From Atrichornis clamosus (Eukaryota > Chordata > Aves > Passeriformes > Menuridae), in NCBI GenBank assembly GCA_013400975.1, contig WBMZ01010916.1, forward strand, positions 124,001 through 188,000: a DNA stretch of 64,000 bases, given 5' to 3'. Positions 1 through 11,725 of this stretch are shown here, one piece after another. Each line of letters opens with the position of its first letter. Within the stretch, counting starts at the first letter, position 1. The notes under the pieces were generated by a model. That model had not been told where the DNA came from and did not search any database. It saw only the letters and a program-made list of their open reading frames with translations. A program made the position numbers and the translations under genes.

Positions 1-3000
1 AAAACAAAAAAGTCACATTCTTCCTCCACACACTTTTCTGCCTTTCCTAATACTAGTGCTGAATCTGCCTAGAGAACCATGCAGGCCAATATATTACTAT
101 TGACAATATGCTACAGTTTGACTTCTTGAACAAGAAAATCACTAATTCAATCTATGTTATTCATAGTGAGAAACACTGTATTGTTATTGCTTTGGCTGCT
201 TTTGTACCCTCTTGCATCCCCAGCAGCAGTGGAACAGGATGTATTAGTTACATTGTATGAATGATTTGCCATTTCTCAGGTGCTATTACAAAACCTGAAT
301 TTTGACATCCTTAACTGAGCTCTGTCCAGGCTCAGGGACCTCAAGTGCTTTCAAATTGCAACAAACTCTATTCATACACAAACCTTCATACAGAGCACTA
401 CAGAAATCTCTACCACCATTGCAGCTCAGCCAAGCAGCTTTTCACAGCTCACAGTAGCACTACATGGTACTTGTAAGCACCAAACACTGAACAATATATC
501 CAGTGGAGCAGCCAGGGGTTAAGGATGAAAAATATAAAGTAAGATATCATATGCCAAACTGTGAGCAATGCCTGCAGTTAAGGTCCTTTATCAGGCTCCA
601 GATTCAGTTGTTTATAATTTTAATTTAGCCATTGAGTCAGAGGTTTTCTGTCCCAGACACCTGCCTTGAGTTAAAATTTCAGATCCATTTTTTTTTAATC
701 TTTTCCCAGAACAAGGATTTACCAGTGAGGTGAGTGGAATTGGCTTCATGTGGTTTGAGAAGTCACCTCTCCAACAGGTTTCCATCACCACTGCAGCAAC
801 CAAAGCTTGCACCATCAGCTACTGCTGGGAAGGCTCACACAGGCAGAATAAGGCAATTAAAGTTCACAGATCTTACCACAAGAGTATTCCTATCAGTGCC
901 ATGAGCATAAGGAAAGTATATAACACTTGGGTCATACATAATTCTCATCTGTTTTGTTGTTAAGCTCCAAAATGAGCTTTTGAAAATTAACATGAGGTGT
1001 GCTACTGAGGTGTTGGAAATGACACTGCTCCTGCGAGAACTCCTAGGTTAAAGAAAACTACAAATCTTCAAAGTAAATCTTATTTGCCACAAAACCATGA
1101 AGGCCCTGGATAAAAAGTGGAGACAATTTCAGGCAGGATCCATGTGGGGAAGGAAGTACCAAGGACTCAGGGTGTTAGGGGCTGCTCTCTGTGATCCCTA
1201 AGACACCTTCCATGCACTTCAGAGAAGAGGTAAGACCTCAGGGCACAGAAAAATCTCTATGGGAATAGGGAAGAACAGGGAAAATATCTGGGGAGGAAAA
1301 GTAAAAGGCAGTCTATTAGCAGAGTGGAAGAGATAGCTAGGTTTAGAGAGGGAGCAAACAAAATAGAGAAGGTCTGGAAGTAGGGGACTGGAGGTCAGGT
1401 GGGAAGGCAGGGGGTGGGTTAGAGGCAGAGTGGTGATGGGGACCAGGGCAGGATCCTGCAGGGATGGGAGGAGGGGGCAGAGCAGGACATGCAGCACAGA
1501 ACACTCCTCCAAAACCCTGAACCAGAGACACTTGTTCTGAATTTCTTTATTCCTCTTCTGTACTGTTTTTCTCAGCCAGGCTGGATAAAACAGAAAGCTT
1601 GTCATACCACACCATATGGGCCTATCCTGAGGGCCAGTCATCTGAAATCCGTCACATAAGTGTGAGCTGAGCGAGTGACTGGGAGCTGCATCGCATGATT
1701 ATGCCTTGTGAGGGTCTGCCATCACCGAGGCACTCAGAATATTAATGGGTTTTACAATGGCTAGAAGACAAATGAGGATGCATTTATGTTGGCAGACCTT
1801 AGGAATAAGTCCATACATATTGTATGACTGAATTTCTGTGTATTCAGGTTGGTGGGGTTTTTCGGTTTTGTTAGCTAGTTGGTTAGGCATTAAAAGCCTA
1901 ACACGAGGAGGCTAAAACACATATCCAATAGTTATCTGTACATGGAATGAACAAGGGCTCCTGTTGGAGAAAGGAGCATGTGTTTCAAGGCAGTAACATG
2001 CTGCATAAATCCAAAGTAGCTGAATTTATTTTGCTCAGAAAACCTTCAATCTAGAATGTCACAACTTTCCCAAATTTGACTTGCACATTAGTATTTACTT
2101 ACTGGGTAATGGAATGAGGAAATTATGCAAACTGTGGTGCCATGGGGGTCATTTCATCACCTTTCTTACTGAAGTAGACAGAGATTTTTAACTATTGCAG
2201 AAGGAACATAAAAGCTCATTTTCAGAGTGAGTGCACCACAGTTTTAAGCATTTCTGGGAAATGCTTCTCTTCTGCAAAATCTTCATATGGTGTAAGCAGC
2301 ACTGGCTCCTGAGACTCAGGAACTGAGTGGTCTGCAGCACCAGGCATCTCATCTCCAGCCTGGCAGATTTGGTTTTAAAAGTGGTTTTAAAAGTGCCAAT
2401 CTAAATTCTGGAGCAGAGGTAGAGTGACTTCTGCAAAACATGACAGGACCCAAAGAGGCTGTCTAGTGTCACAGGAGACTGCAGAGCAGAAAGTTATTTT
2501 TGGAACTATTCCTTCTTCTGCAGCATATAATTACTTTTCATTTCTTCAACTGCTTCCATAAGCAATTTCTCACCAGAACGGGGTTTGCCCTTCAAATAAT
2601 ATACTTTATCTACCTATCTCAATCCCATTTTTGTTGTTTTACAGAGCAGAGAACCGGAGGGGATCTCCCGAGCTAGAGTAAATTTTTATCTTATTATGGA
2701 ACTCATTTCACTGATAGCTCAAAAGCAAAGACTACTTGAAATTTGACATTTGGGGCATTCTTTGACAACTACAAACTGAAGAGCTCAGAGAAAGCACCAA
2801 CCAGAAATATAACTCAATATTAAAAAAAACCAAAACCCACCAAACACAAAACCAGGGGTTATTTTTTCCTTCTCTTTAAGATTATCATTTGGAGTTCTTT
2901 CATGCCCACAAGCAAAATTTAGGAATGTAGTCAAACACATGTGCACAGCTCCCACTGAAGTTTGTAAGGAGTTTCATAAGCTTAGTGAAGTGTAAATAAT

Positions 3001-4792
3001 TTTCCATGAGGCTCTTAATGTTTATTTGCAGACGTGCTAGAATCTCTATGACCAGTATGCGCAGACATTATTGCATCTTATTTTCCTTCAAATGCAAGTT
3101 GGTTTAGAGAATGAAAATGGTTATAGAAGTTCAGCCACAACAGCCTTATTTTGCATTCTTGCAACACAAATACAACTGCTACAAAAACCGAATCATGAAC
3201 TGGTGCTTTCATAAATTATGAGATATGCCCTCTTAGCACTCGAAAAATGAATGAATAAGTAATATTTGAAAGTGTGTCTGCGGTACATTTCCAGTTATTT
3301 TCTTTTGGCTTTTTAAATCCATATTGAGTATTAGTATCATGACCACTCCAGGCATGCTAGGAATTAGTATCATCCAATACAGGATGAGAGAGCTGGCCTT
3401 TAGAACATGGCAATGGTTTAATGATTGCTTAATATATAAAAAAATACCTTGAACATTTTATAGTATCATCATGCCATCTAGAGGTGGCATATCACTGAGG
3501 CACCCACTCATCCTTGTGCCCAGAACTGAGCAACGTAGTTAGAAGAATAATGGAATGGAGGGCTTTAAAGATAGCCTTTCACTAGGATGGAGATAGTGCC
3601 ATATGGCATGGCCCCCATGCTGGGGAGTGTATCTGGTGATTCAGGTCCCATGGAGGGTAGCAGTGACAAGAAACCCTCCTACAAGGTGTACCTTTGGGAC
3701 TTCTGGTTCTGCATAACTTCTGATCCCACCCCAATAATACTGACCTCTTTCTTGCTCTTCATATCCCATGCAAAGCCGCTGAGCTGATCAGAAATCAGCC
3801 TGTCCAGCTGCATCTGGTTAGGAACAAGGATTACCCAGCAGCCATCCCTGGGTTGCACATACACCCTGTATTGGGTCAAGGAGAGGAAAGATAAGTCTAT
3901 TCTGGGAACCTCAGTGCTAAGACTCATAATGAAAAAAATGGGAAAGATGCTTGTGATTATGGAGAAAGTCCTAATTTCAGAGAACAAACACACTCTTCAG
4001 TTACAGCTTCCATTACAGAGAGAGACCAGGAGGAACAGAAAGTTCAGCAACATTAAATACGGCATTTTCAAGAAACTGTCCATCTGGGACATGGAGCATG
4101 GACTTTCCACATCCCAATAGTCTATGTCACCAGCTGTATAAAAACCGTGGGCCCATTTGCTATAGTTTTGTGTTTGGTGCTGAAAGCATGAACTCTGCCT
4201 GAGATCACCTGTATGGCTCTTATCTCCCTGTACTTACTTTTGATCTCCCCTGCACAGACCTTCATCCTAGTTAGTGCCTAAACTGATGACAGAGACAGTA
4301 ACAGACCCTTTCGCCATTACCTAACTTCTTCCTCTCATTAAACACACGGAAACTTAATATTTGAGGCTGCTCCAACAGATTTGGTTGCAATTAGGCCATG
4401 GGTTTCAGCCCTATTAGTAAAGGACAGGAAATGCTATTGCATGAGACTCATTAGGAAAAAAGTTAGGCATTCAAAACTCCATTGCTTATTCACAAAAGAA
4501 AAATAAGCAATGGACAATCTGTTGCTTTTCTACCCAGCTCCATTAGAAACTGTGCTGCATCTGGCACTCTATATTCACCTGCTTATGAAGTCCTACAGAG
4601 GAACAAACACTGTAAGGATCAATGCTGTTTGAAGCAGTAAGATGAGTCAAGTCCATTTCAAAAAAGTAAATTTTAAAACAAACAGCCAGCCTTGCATTCA
4701 CTACATATTCCCCATCTGTCTTGACCCCTTGATTTCCCAATGCTTTTCCTACTTCCCTTAAATAAGAGATCTCTGAATAGGCATCAAGTATT
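1..4792. other. Non-coding stretch, no gene recognised
   Basis: No reading frame here resembles a known protein family. The longest one (minus strand, about 1219-1641) comes from a purine-rich plus strand (about 1230-1500) read backwards as Ser/Leu/Pro-rich sequence, which is a composition artefact. Frames at 3.6-4.1 kb on both strands are short and match nothing I know. A perfect 12-bp tandem duplication lies at 2371-2394. Otherwise this is AT-rich intergenic DNA. Confidence 0.6.
2371..2394. repeat. 12-bp perfect tandem duplication
   Basis: The unit GGTTTTAAAAGT occurs twice head to tail. This is a typical small slippage duplication with no evident function. Confidence 0.9.
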
Positions 4793-5212
4793 TCTCATAG
4801 AATTAAAGGACCACCAGATAATTCAGGCTGGAATTGGCCCGAAATTCTCTGGTCCAGCTTCTTGCTCAAGGAAGGATTAGAGTGAGATCAGAACAGCTTT
4901 CTTAGAATATTGTCTATTAAGGTCTTGAAAATCTGCAAGGACAAAGACAGCACAACCTGTATGGTCAAACTCTTCTACATCTCCACCGTCCCCAAGGAGA
5001 ACAAGCTTCTCACTGTATCCAGTCGGGATCACGGTTGTTCAGCTTACACTGTCCCATGCTCTGCCACCATGCATCCCTGTGATGAGGTTGGCTCTGCGTT
5101 TTCATAAACTCCTCGTCTGCAGTGGGGGTGTTTGGTCCCTGCTGAAGTTATCTTGTCTCCAGGCTGAACCAGTGCCGGTCCTTCGGTCTCTTCCCACAGG
5201 ATAAGTGCAATA
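4793..5212 (-). mobile_element. Old, diverged CR1 LINE fragment (antisense)
   Basis: The plus strand reads as the reverse complement of a CR1 3' region. It starts with a decayed tail-like TCATAGAATTAAAGGACC, continues with a degraded 'TCTGGTCCAGCTTCTTGCTC' block, then 'ATATTGTC...AGGTCTTGAAAA', and ends with CTCCAGGCTGAACC followed by TCTTCCCACAGGATAAGTGC. In avian CR1 these blocks occur in this order in the antisense orientation. Divergence is high and there are indels, so this is an old 5'-truncated copy. The boundaries are approximate. It has no coding capacity. Confidence 0.65.
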
Positions 5213-6576
5213 CATGTGTGCAAACTTTCTCCTTCATAATGAGAGCAAAAATAACGAAGAAATGAAAGGACTACTGACAAGGAGGCTGCCGCTGGAAACT
5301 GGCAAGAGATACATGATTATGTTTAGTTATGATTCTCTTTTACCTTTAGGTGATTCTTGTCCCGTTTTTAAGGATACAAGAAGAGTAAATTAAGTAAGGG
5401 TATTGCATAGCAAAACTACTGAGAAAAACAGAAATATCTTTTCCCTGTAGCAAAAATCTATTGCTTGGTTTACTTTGTGTGTGCCTCCTATTACATATAA
5501 AACCTATGGCTGAATTTACTTTACTGTCTACTGCTATATTCCTACATCTAAAAGTACAGAACAAGCAAACGTCAGCATTGAAAAATAATATGAAAAATAA
5601 AATCTCAGCTCAGTGCCCTTGCAAAACAGCATCAAAGGCATTCTGGAAACAACCCTAATCACTAGAAACATATGTCAAAAGTAGTAATTAGTATTGTAAT
5701 TATCCTACAGCCTTGGCATCTGTCTTATATAAGCATTTAAGCCCCAAGAAAGCAGGTCAGCATGACTTCAGTTGACACATACAAATACATGAGTTCGGAA
5801 GAGCCAACCAAAACTCAAAAAAATATCAAGCTAACCACATCTGCTTTCACTTGGACAGTGCTACGTGGGACACTGATGTTTTTTCCAAACTTCCAGCACC
5901 ATCTGTGTGCATTATCCAACAATTCCTCCAATGTAAAATTCATAAGCTGTTTTGGAAGTAGGAGTTACTCCATTACCAGTCATGTCTCTAAACAAAGCAC
6001 AATCATTTCCACTGTGCTTTGTGCTATGTTCAGAGTTCTTGGAGTTCTTCTCATCTCCCTCATCTTGGGAACTGGAGTGGTTGCAAGGCCTCCATGGGCC
6101 GCACCAAGGAGGCTCTTTGCCCATGCCATGGTGGACATCATGACCAACATGCTGTGGCAGCTGAAAACTGAACCACTGAGGCTACTACTTGCAGCTGTGG
6201 CTCAACCTCTTTGAGACACATTTGTCTCTCCCAGAAGAGAGGTGTGTTAATGGGAATCAATGACTGCAGCATCACAGTTTGCAGCCTGGCATAGTAGGGG
6301 TTCTGATTTGGGTCTGGAGCATGGGGATCAGTCCTTCCTGTGGTGGTGGGAGGATGTTTGTCAGCAGGGCAGAGTCATCATGTTTCAGCTGCCTTTCCTC
6401 AGTCTGTGATTTCCACAGTCTTAGAAGGTGGGGTAGACTTTGACTTAGCATCCATATCCCAATTTGAATTTCCTCTGTGGATATATGCACTTGTGGCACT
6501 GAGCCAGCACCCAGCTAGTTTTGGCTAGTGAGTGTAATTTAAAATCTCCTTTTTGCTGTTTTCTTTCTCTAAGGAG

Positions 6577-6606
6577 AAAGAATCAGATAAAAGAATCAGA
6601 TAAAAA
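6577..6606. repeat. 15-bp near-tandem duplication
   Basis: AAGAATCAGATAAAA-type sequence appears twice in succession. It is a small local duplication. Confidence 0.8.
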
Positions 6607-8726
6607 CAGCACCAGACCTGATGTCACAACAGATCTCTCTTTTTCCAGTCTCTGAAATTTCCAGTCTTTTAGTGCAAAACCAGATGCTTTGGAGAAATAA
6701 AACCAATAATAATTTTATCTCTATTTATATAACTAAATATATTATTCTTATTCATAAATGTTCCTAAAAACTCTGGAAACCTGCTGTAAAATATTGTAGG
6801 TTGAGGCTATCTGCTTTAAAAAGAAAAGTTCAGACTACAATCTCTCTATATATTTTCTGAGATTAATTAATTTACTTCCTTTAGAGCTAAGTAAATGCTT
6901 GGTTCCCAATATAGAAGTGGAAACCTCCAAAAACTAGGCAAATAACTGCTCCGTTTGTCTTGTTTCCTGAAAATCAGCTGCTGTTTTTGAGGAACACTGA
7001 GAAGTCACATATCTTGAGACCTCAAAATTGTCAGTAAAATTTAAGAAGGTTTTGGTATATTTATAACTATATATATAAATGAAAGAAATTATTCATATGC
7101 ATGTGATAGATGGTATATTTATTAGATAAATGATAACTTCATTAGAATGTGAATGTATACTTCTCAAGACAATTCAAGGTCATTTTGCTTCCATAACAAT
7201 GGAAGCTCATTTACTTTCAGCTTTTACAGGAAAGGCTGTTACAGTGTTCAGTTTTCTATTCCATGAGCTAATGCTAAGCTTCTCAGCAAGTGCCTGCCTT
7301 GTGAGTTAATCTTGCACTCATTATCTGCACCAGCAAAAATACACCCTTGTGACTGAAAGAAATGGCACCTTAACAGAAAACAGAAAAGTAGCTGCCCACT
7401 GTAATGAGAGAAAACAACCTGAGCATGATGTTCCTTGAGGATCTCTTCGAATTGATGCATAAAGACAACCATCATCAAAACAAAGATAATGTCATAAAAG
7501 GGTAATAGTGAGAGGGTGTAGTAACATTTGAAGTAATAAAACTGGGTCTCTGACAAAAGCCTAAATAAAGAATGTACTAATACAATCAGGGAAAGAATTA
7601 GTGGGACTGGATTTCCTTCTAAGTAATTCCACGCTTTTTTGCGAAAATGATGAGCAATCAGTTGAAGAAAAAAAAAATTACCCTAGCCCTTATGTGGTGC
7701 AGCAAAGGATTTATAAAGAATAATTTGCATTCACAGAACCAGAAGGCTAGTGAGAAACCCAGGCTGTTTCCATATACACCACCAAACTCTCTTTCCAGCT
7801 AATGTGCAAGTCTTTTATTCTTTGTGATTCATCTCCCCGTGCATGTCGTTCACATTAACCATCACCAAAGAGAGTTGTAAGCACAGAGGTCCAATGGAAA
7901 AACAGCCCAGAGACTCCCAGGGTTGTGACACCTACTGCCTGCCGCTTGTCCTGGCCTGACCTGCCGCCCTGCACAGGAGGGCACTATTGTACAGTACTGA
8001 TTAAAGACAAGTTCTTCTATCTCTCACAAAGCCAAAAAGAAGGTCATTAACAAGGCCATTGGTACCTACACAGTTTTGCAAAAGTGATTGCACCGAAGCT
8101 CTCCCGTGCACCACTGGCACCCACCTACTGCAGGCAGGACAGCAGCAGCATCAAGATGTGTCCAGCCCTCCTCCGTGTGCCCTGCCTCGCGCCAGATCAC
8201 CTCGTTCACAGAGTTCACCTGTGCTTACAAGGTGAACTGAGACCTACATGCTCATCACAACGTCATCTGTGGGGACGTGAGCACTTCCTTTGACTCATTC
8301 CTCGTCTTCCACATACTGCCCTCCTCCTCCTCAGCCTTTATCACCGGCTCCATCCTCCAGCAAAGGGAGAGTTGATAGCATGTGTAAAGTTAACCGCCGG
8401 CAGCTCTCTCACCAGCACTCAGGCAGGAATCAATATAAATACAGTCTTTGGCTTCTGCATTTATTGCTGATACGGTAGAATGTTAAAGTCCAACTCTTAT
8501 TCACTGAGAGCACTGCTCTAAGCTTATCTTTGTATTGTCTGTTGCTATGCATACAAGAAATATAATTTATCAATGCGAGTAGAGCAGTCCCTAAAAATGT
8601 CTTGGACTGAACTATTGCATTTTTCTCAAAATACACCTTTTACTCCTTTCTCCTGTCTCGTCTACACTGTAATCCTTTAATCTTTGCCCACACAATGCTT
8701 TCTATGAGAGTTATATCCATACAAAT

Positions 8727-8772
8727 AACAAAACCTCTTTGCAGAGTGAACAAAACCTCTTTGATATGAGTG
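8727..8772. repeat. Imperfect tandem duplication of about 22 bp
   Basis: AACAAAACCTCTTTG occurs at 8727 and again at 8749, and each copy is followed by a similar GAGTGA block. It is a short diverged tandem duplication. Confidence 0.8.
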
Positions 8773-11451
8773 AAACTAATATCAGGGAACAGAAAGTAGT
8801 GCAAAAGTTCTCAAGAAATATTGCCACATTCGTGCCAGGAGTAGCTAAACTCATTAGTTATTCCCCTAGTAATGTGTCAAGTCTATCACTCTGCAACACT
8901 GGCCCATGACTGAGACCCAGACAGAGAAGCTTTGTGTTGTATATGTCAAATATGAGGTCTGAGTGCATACAAAGCCAAAAGGTAGAACTTTCCAGAAAGA
9001 TCCTCCTTATCACTACACTGTGTGATTTTCCCAAAGACTCTTTCTTTTTATCTATTCTGCCTTGTAAACTGGCCCATACCTGTTCCCCTGCAAAAAGCAG
9101 AGGCTGTCTCTTGTAAACCAAGCTCTTCTACAAACAGCACACAAAGGGCACTGAGCTTCAGATATGTCCTCTATTCCTTGCAGTCACCAGCTAGTTACCT
9201 CTCTATAACTGCTTTCTTTCCCTTTAAAACTGGTCCATATTGGTGTAACCCCTTCCACTTTGGCCTTTGAGCATAAGTCTGAGCACTCACCAAGAGTACA
9301 TTAACATCTGAGGTTTTTATTTGCTCCACAATGACTCATGGCCTTTCCCTTAAAAGTCCTGCATCTCTTCAAGAGGGATTTCTACCTCTTTTTTTCTCTT
9401 TTTTTCCCCCCCACATAAAGGAAATGCAGGAATAAGGGAAGCCGTTCACGTCTGTAAGCTTAAGACCAGAGATAAAACCTTTTTAGGAATTTAGCATATT
9501 TCAATTACAATTTTGCACCCTGGTCTGTTCCAATATTCCTCCCAGCCTTACAGTCAAAAGCACAAGAGGATAAGCATTTCAAATTATGAGTGTATGGATT
9601 TATTTTCTCTATAGGAACCTGGAGAATAGAGGTGGACTACCACGAGTCAGAACAAGGGATGGCCGTCACTAAGGATTGTGCACTACTTCCTGCTAGTAAA
9701 ACTAACGGAGGTCCCAGAGTGATATTAGACTGACAGAAATTGTGTCTCAGCCACCAAGAAAGTCTTCCAAGGTGATCAGTGCTGTTTCTGGTTCACATGC
9801 AATTAGTGGAGAGTGAACAGGCAGCAGAGTTGTACTGTCAAGGGCCTGAGAGCTGAATCATGATGTACAGGACTTCAGAAACATGGGGTCTCATAGCTGT
9901 GCCCTGGGCAGGTTTGGATTTACCAAGTAAGTGTGATCAGAAAAATTGCCACTTTCCATGCAATCCATTCTGCCTGTCTCGCACACACCTGTGTACCCCG
10001 AGCTGAGGCTGTCCATATCCCAACCTGTCCTCCAGGCTGGGCCACACCTGCTCCTGCAGCGGTCACACCCCCAGGGACAACTGCTTATAATAAAATCTGA
10101 TCAGGATATCTGAGTCACCTCCTGCCAGACTGCTGGGGTTTGGTGCTCATTGTAGGAATGTGTCCTTTCCCCAGGAGGTATCCCATCCTATATGGTGATA
10201 ATTACTAGTTTTCCTCTTGAAGCTGGTTGCTGTAGGAAAAAAATAAAAAGCAGATGCTGTGTCAGTGTTTCACTGTCCGATGCATGGAGAAGGGGCATTG
10301 GTCTGCAAGGGGAACCCTGCAGGACTGACACTGCACTGACCACATCCACAGGGCTGCAGCCACGCATCTCCTGGCTGGGCTGGACTGGCACCAGCTCAGG
10401 GCCCCATGACACCACAGGATCCTCTCTGTCTCCAGCAGCTTCATTCAGGTCCTCCTTGGGGCTCCTGATTTTTACAGGCTAATTTCCCAATATTTATCCA
10501 GTACAAGCCTTATGCAAAGAACTGCTGTGCGGTCAGAAAAGAGGTAGTTCTTAACATGGGAGGATTAAAATCCTACTGTTAAGTGTGCTGTACTGCTGAG
10601 ATATCACATGAGTAGGTGAATCGGCTGTTTTTTCCTTTGATATCACATAAATAAAATTAACAAGTAGATTCTTTGTTGATTCCAAAGACATCTTTTATTT
10701 CAGATTTACTACAGCGTCAGTACAGAGACAAATTTTGTTATGATGTTCTCCAGCAAAAGGCTGAATAATTGAATTGTCAGGCAAGCAATAGTTGAGATCT
10801 TTAAAATATATTTATAACTGTTGAACACAGAGGCTTTGTAGGGTTTTCAGCACTCATTTGTTCCCTCTTTAAGGCTTTCAGATCATTCAAATGGAGCCAG
10901 ACATTATTATTTTAAAGGATGTTTCTAATATGTTATTATATTATCTCTAAGAAATTGAACATTCATCAGTCCAGACAAGGTTGTCAGCTTTTAGAACCAC
11001 AGATATTTATGTATTATGCATTGCTATCAATCACAGGAGAGGTATCCACATTTTTCTTCCCAAAAGAAAACAGGTACACACATGTCCTTCATTATTCTCT
11101 TCTCTTTTAATGCTTCTTCTCACATACAGGAACTGTTACTTTTACACCTTAACAACTGGTAGTACTAAGTATTAGAAACCATTCAGGCCTGCTTAGGCTA
11201 GAAATGGGAACCAAATTTCCCAGACATTAGAAAATAAGGTTCCTTAAATAGAGAATTGCAAATACAAATCCAAAGCCAGGTGGAGATGGAGATTGAAAAG
11301 TTTACAAAGAGATTTGGCAAAGTACTGCTGACTGCAACAGCACACAGCAGGACACAGATATGCAGGAGACCTTCTCCAGTTACGCAGTCACTACCTGCAC
11401 TGCTACACATCGCATTGCAAGCTCCTCAGTGCTACCTCCATCCGTGAGGTT

Positions 11452-11695
11452 GTGCCTCCCCTGCACGCTGCTCCTCTGTGGAGAGAGGATGATGTGGACG
11501 TGCCTCTCTGCGTGCAGACGCCGGGAGAAACCAAAGGCAGCCGGCGCCTGTGCGTGCCCCTGCGCACATCCAGCCGCCGCCCCGCGCCCCTGTGCCCCGC
11601 CACGGCGGGGGTTCACGCCCTGCCCCTCGCTCCCGGGCAGCCCCGCCGGCTGTATAGCGCTCTGTGGAGCCGCTGGGTGTTCTCCGCAAACAGCC
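11452..11695. promoter_or_regulatory. CpG island, possible promoter
   Basis: This stretch of roughly 240 bp is strongly GC-rich and holds about two dozen CpG dinucleotides (clusters such as CCGCCGCCCCGCGCC and CCGCCACGGCGG). The rest of the window is AT-rich and CpG-poor. In vertebrate germline DNA such an island usually marks a constitutive promoter or a protected regulatory element. No TATA box is well placed. Donor-like sites exist on both strands (GTGAGG near 11445 plus; CAG/GTAGTG near 11393 minus), so direction cannot be read from sequence. It lies about 31 kb upstream of the STEAP4 coding exons and could be its promoter, a non-coding RNA promoter or an enhancer. Confidence 0.65.
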
Positions 11696-11725
11696 TTAAT
11701 TAGTGACAGCAGCGCTGATAATCAG

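Larger units (their letters stand above)
5213..11451. other. Non-coding stretch, no gene recognised
   Basis: Frames of up to 150 codons (for example 5762-6214, plus) have no recognisable motif and no splice or codon pattern to support them. A GC-richer patch at 7.9-8.4 kb and another near 10.0-10.45 kb stand out by composition, but I could not assign either to a gene or a repeat family. Short direct repeats lie at 6577-6606 and 8727-8772. Confidence 0.55.

Noticed and set aside
1219..1641. 140-codon minus-strand frame
   Set aside because: It is produced by a purine-rich plus strand; low-complexity Ser/Leu/Pro content and no homologous domain.
5762..6214. 150-codon plus-strand frame
   Set aside because: No motif, no supporting splice or promoter signals, and other frames overlap on both strands.
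7900..8400. GC-richer patch that could be a processed pseudogene or an unknown repeat
   Set aside because: I could not match any frame to a known protein or any block to a repeat family, so no call is made.
9980..10160. Possible LTR end (TTATAATAAAATC followed by a C/T-rich stretch)
   Set aside because: No TG/CA ends, duplication or TATA box could be located.
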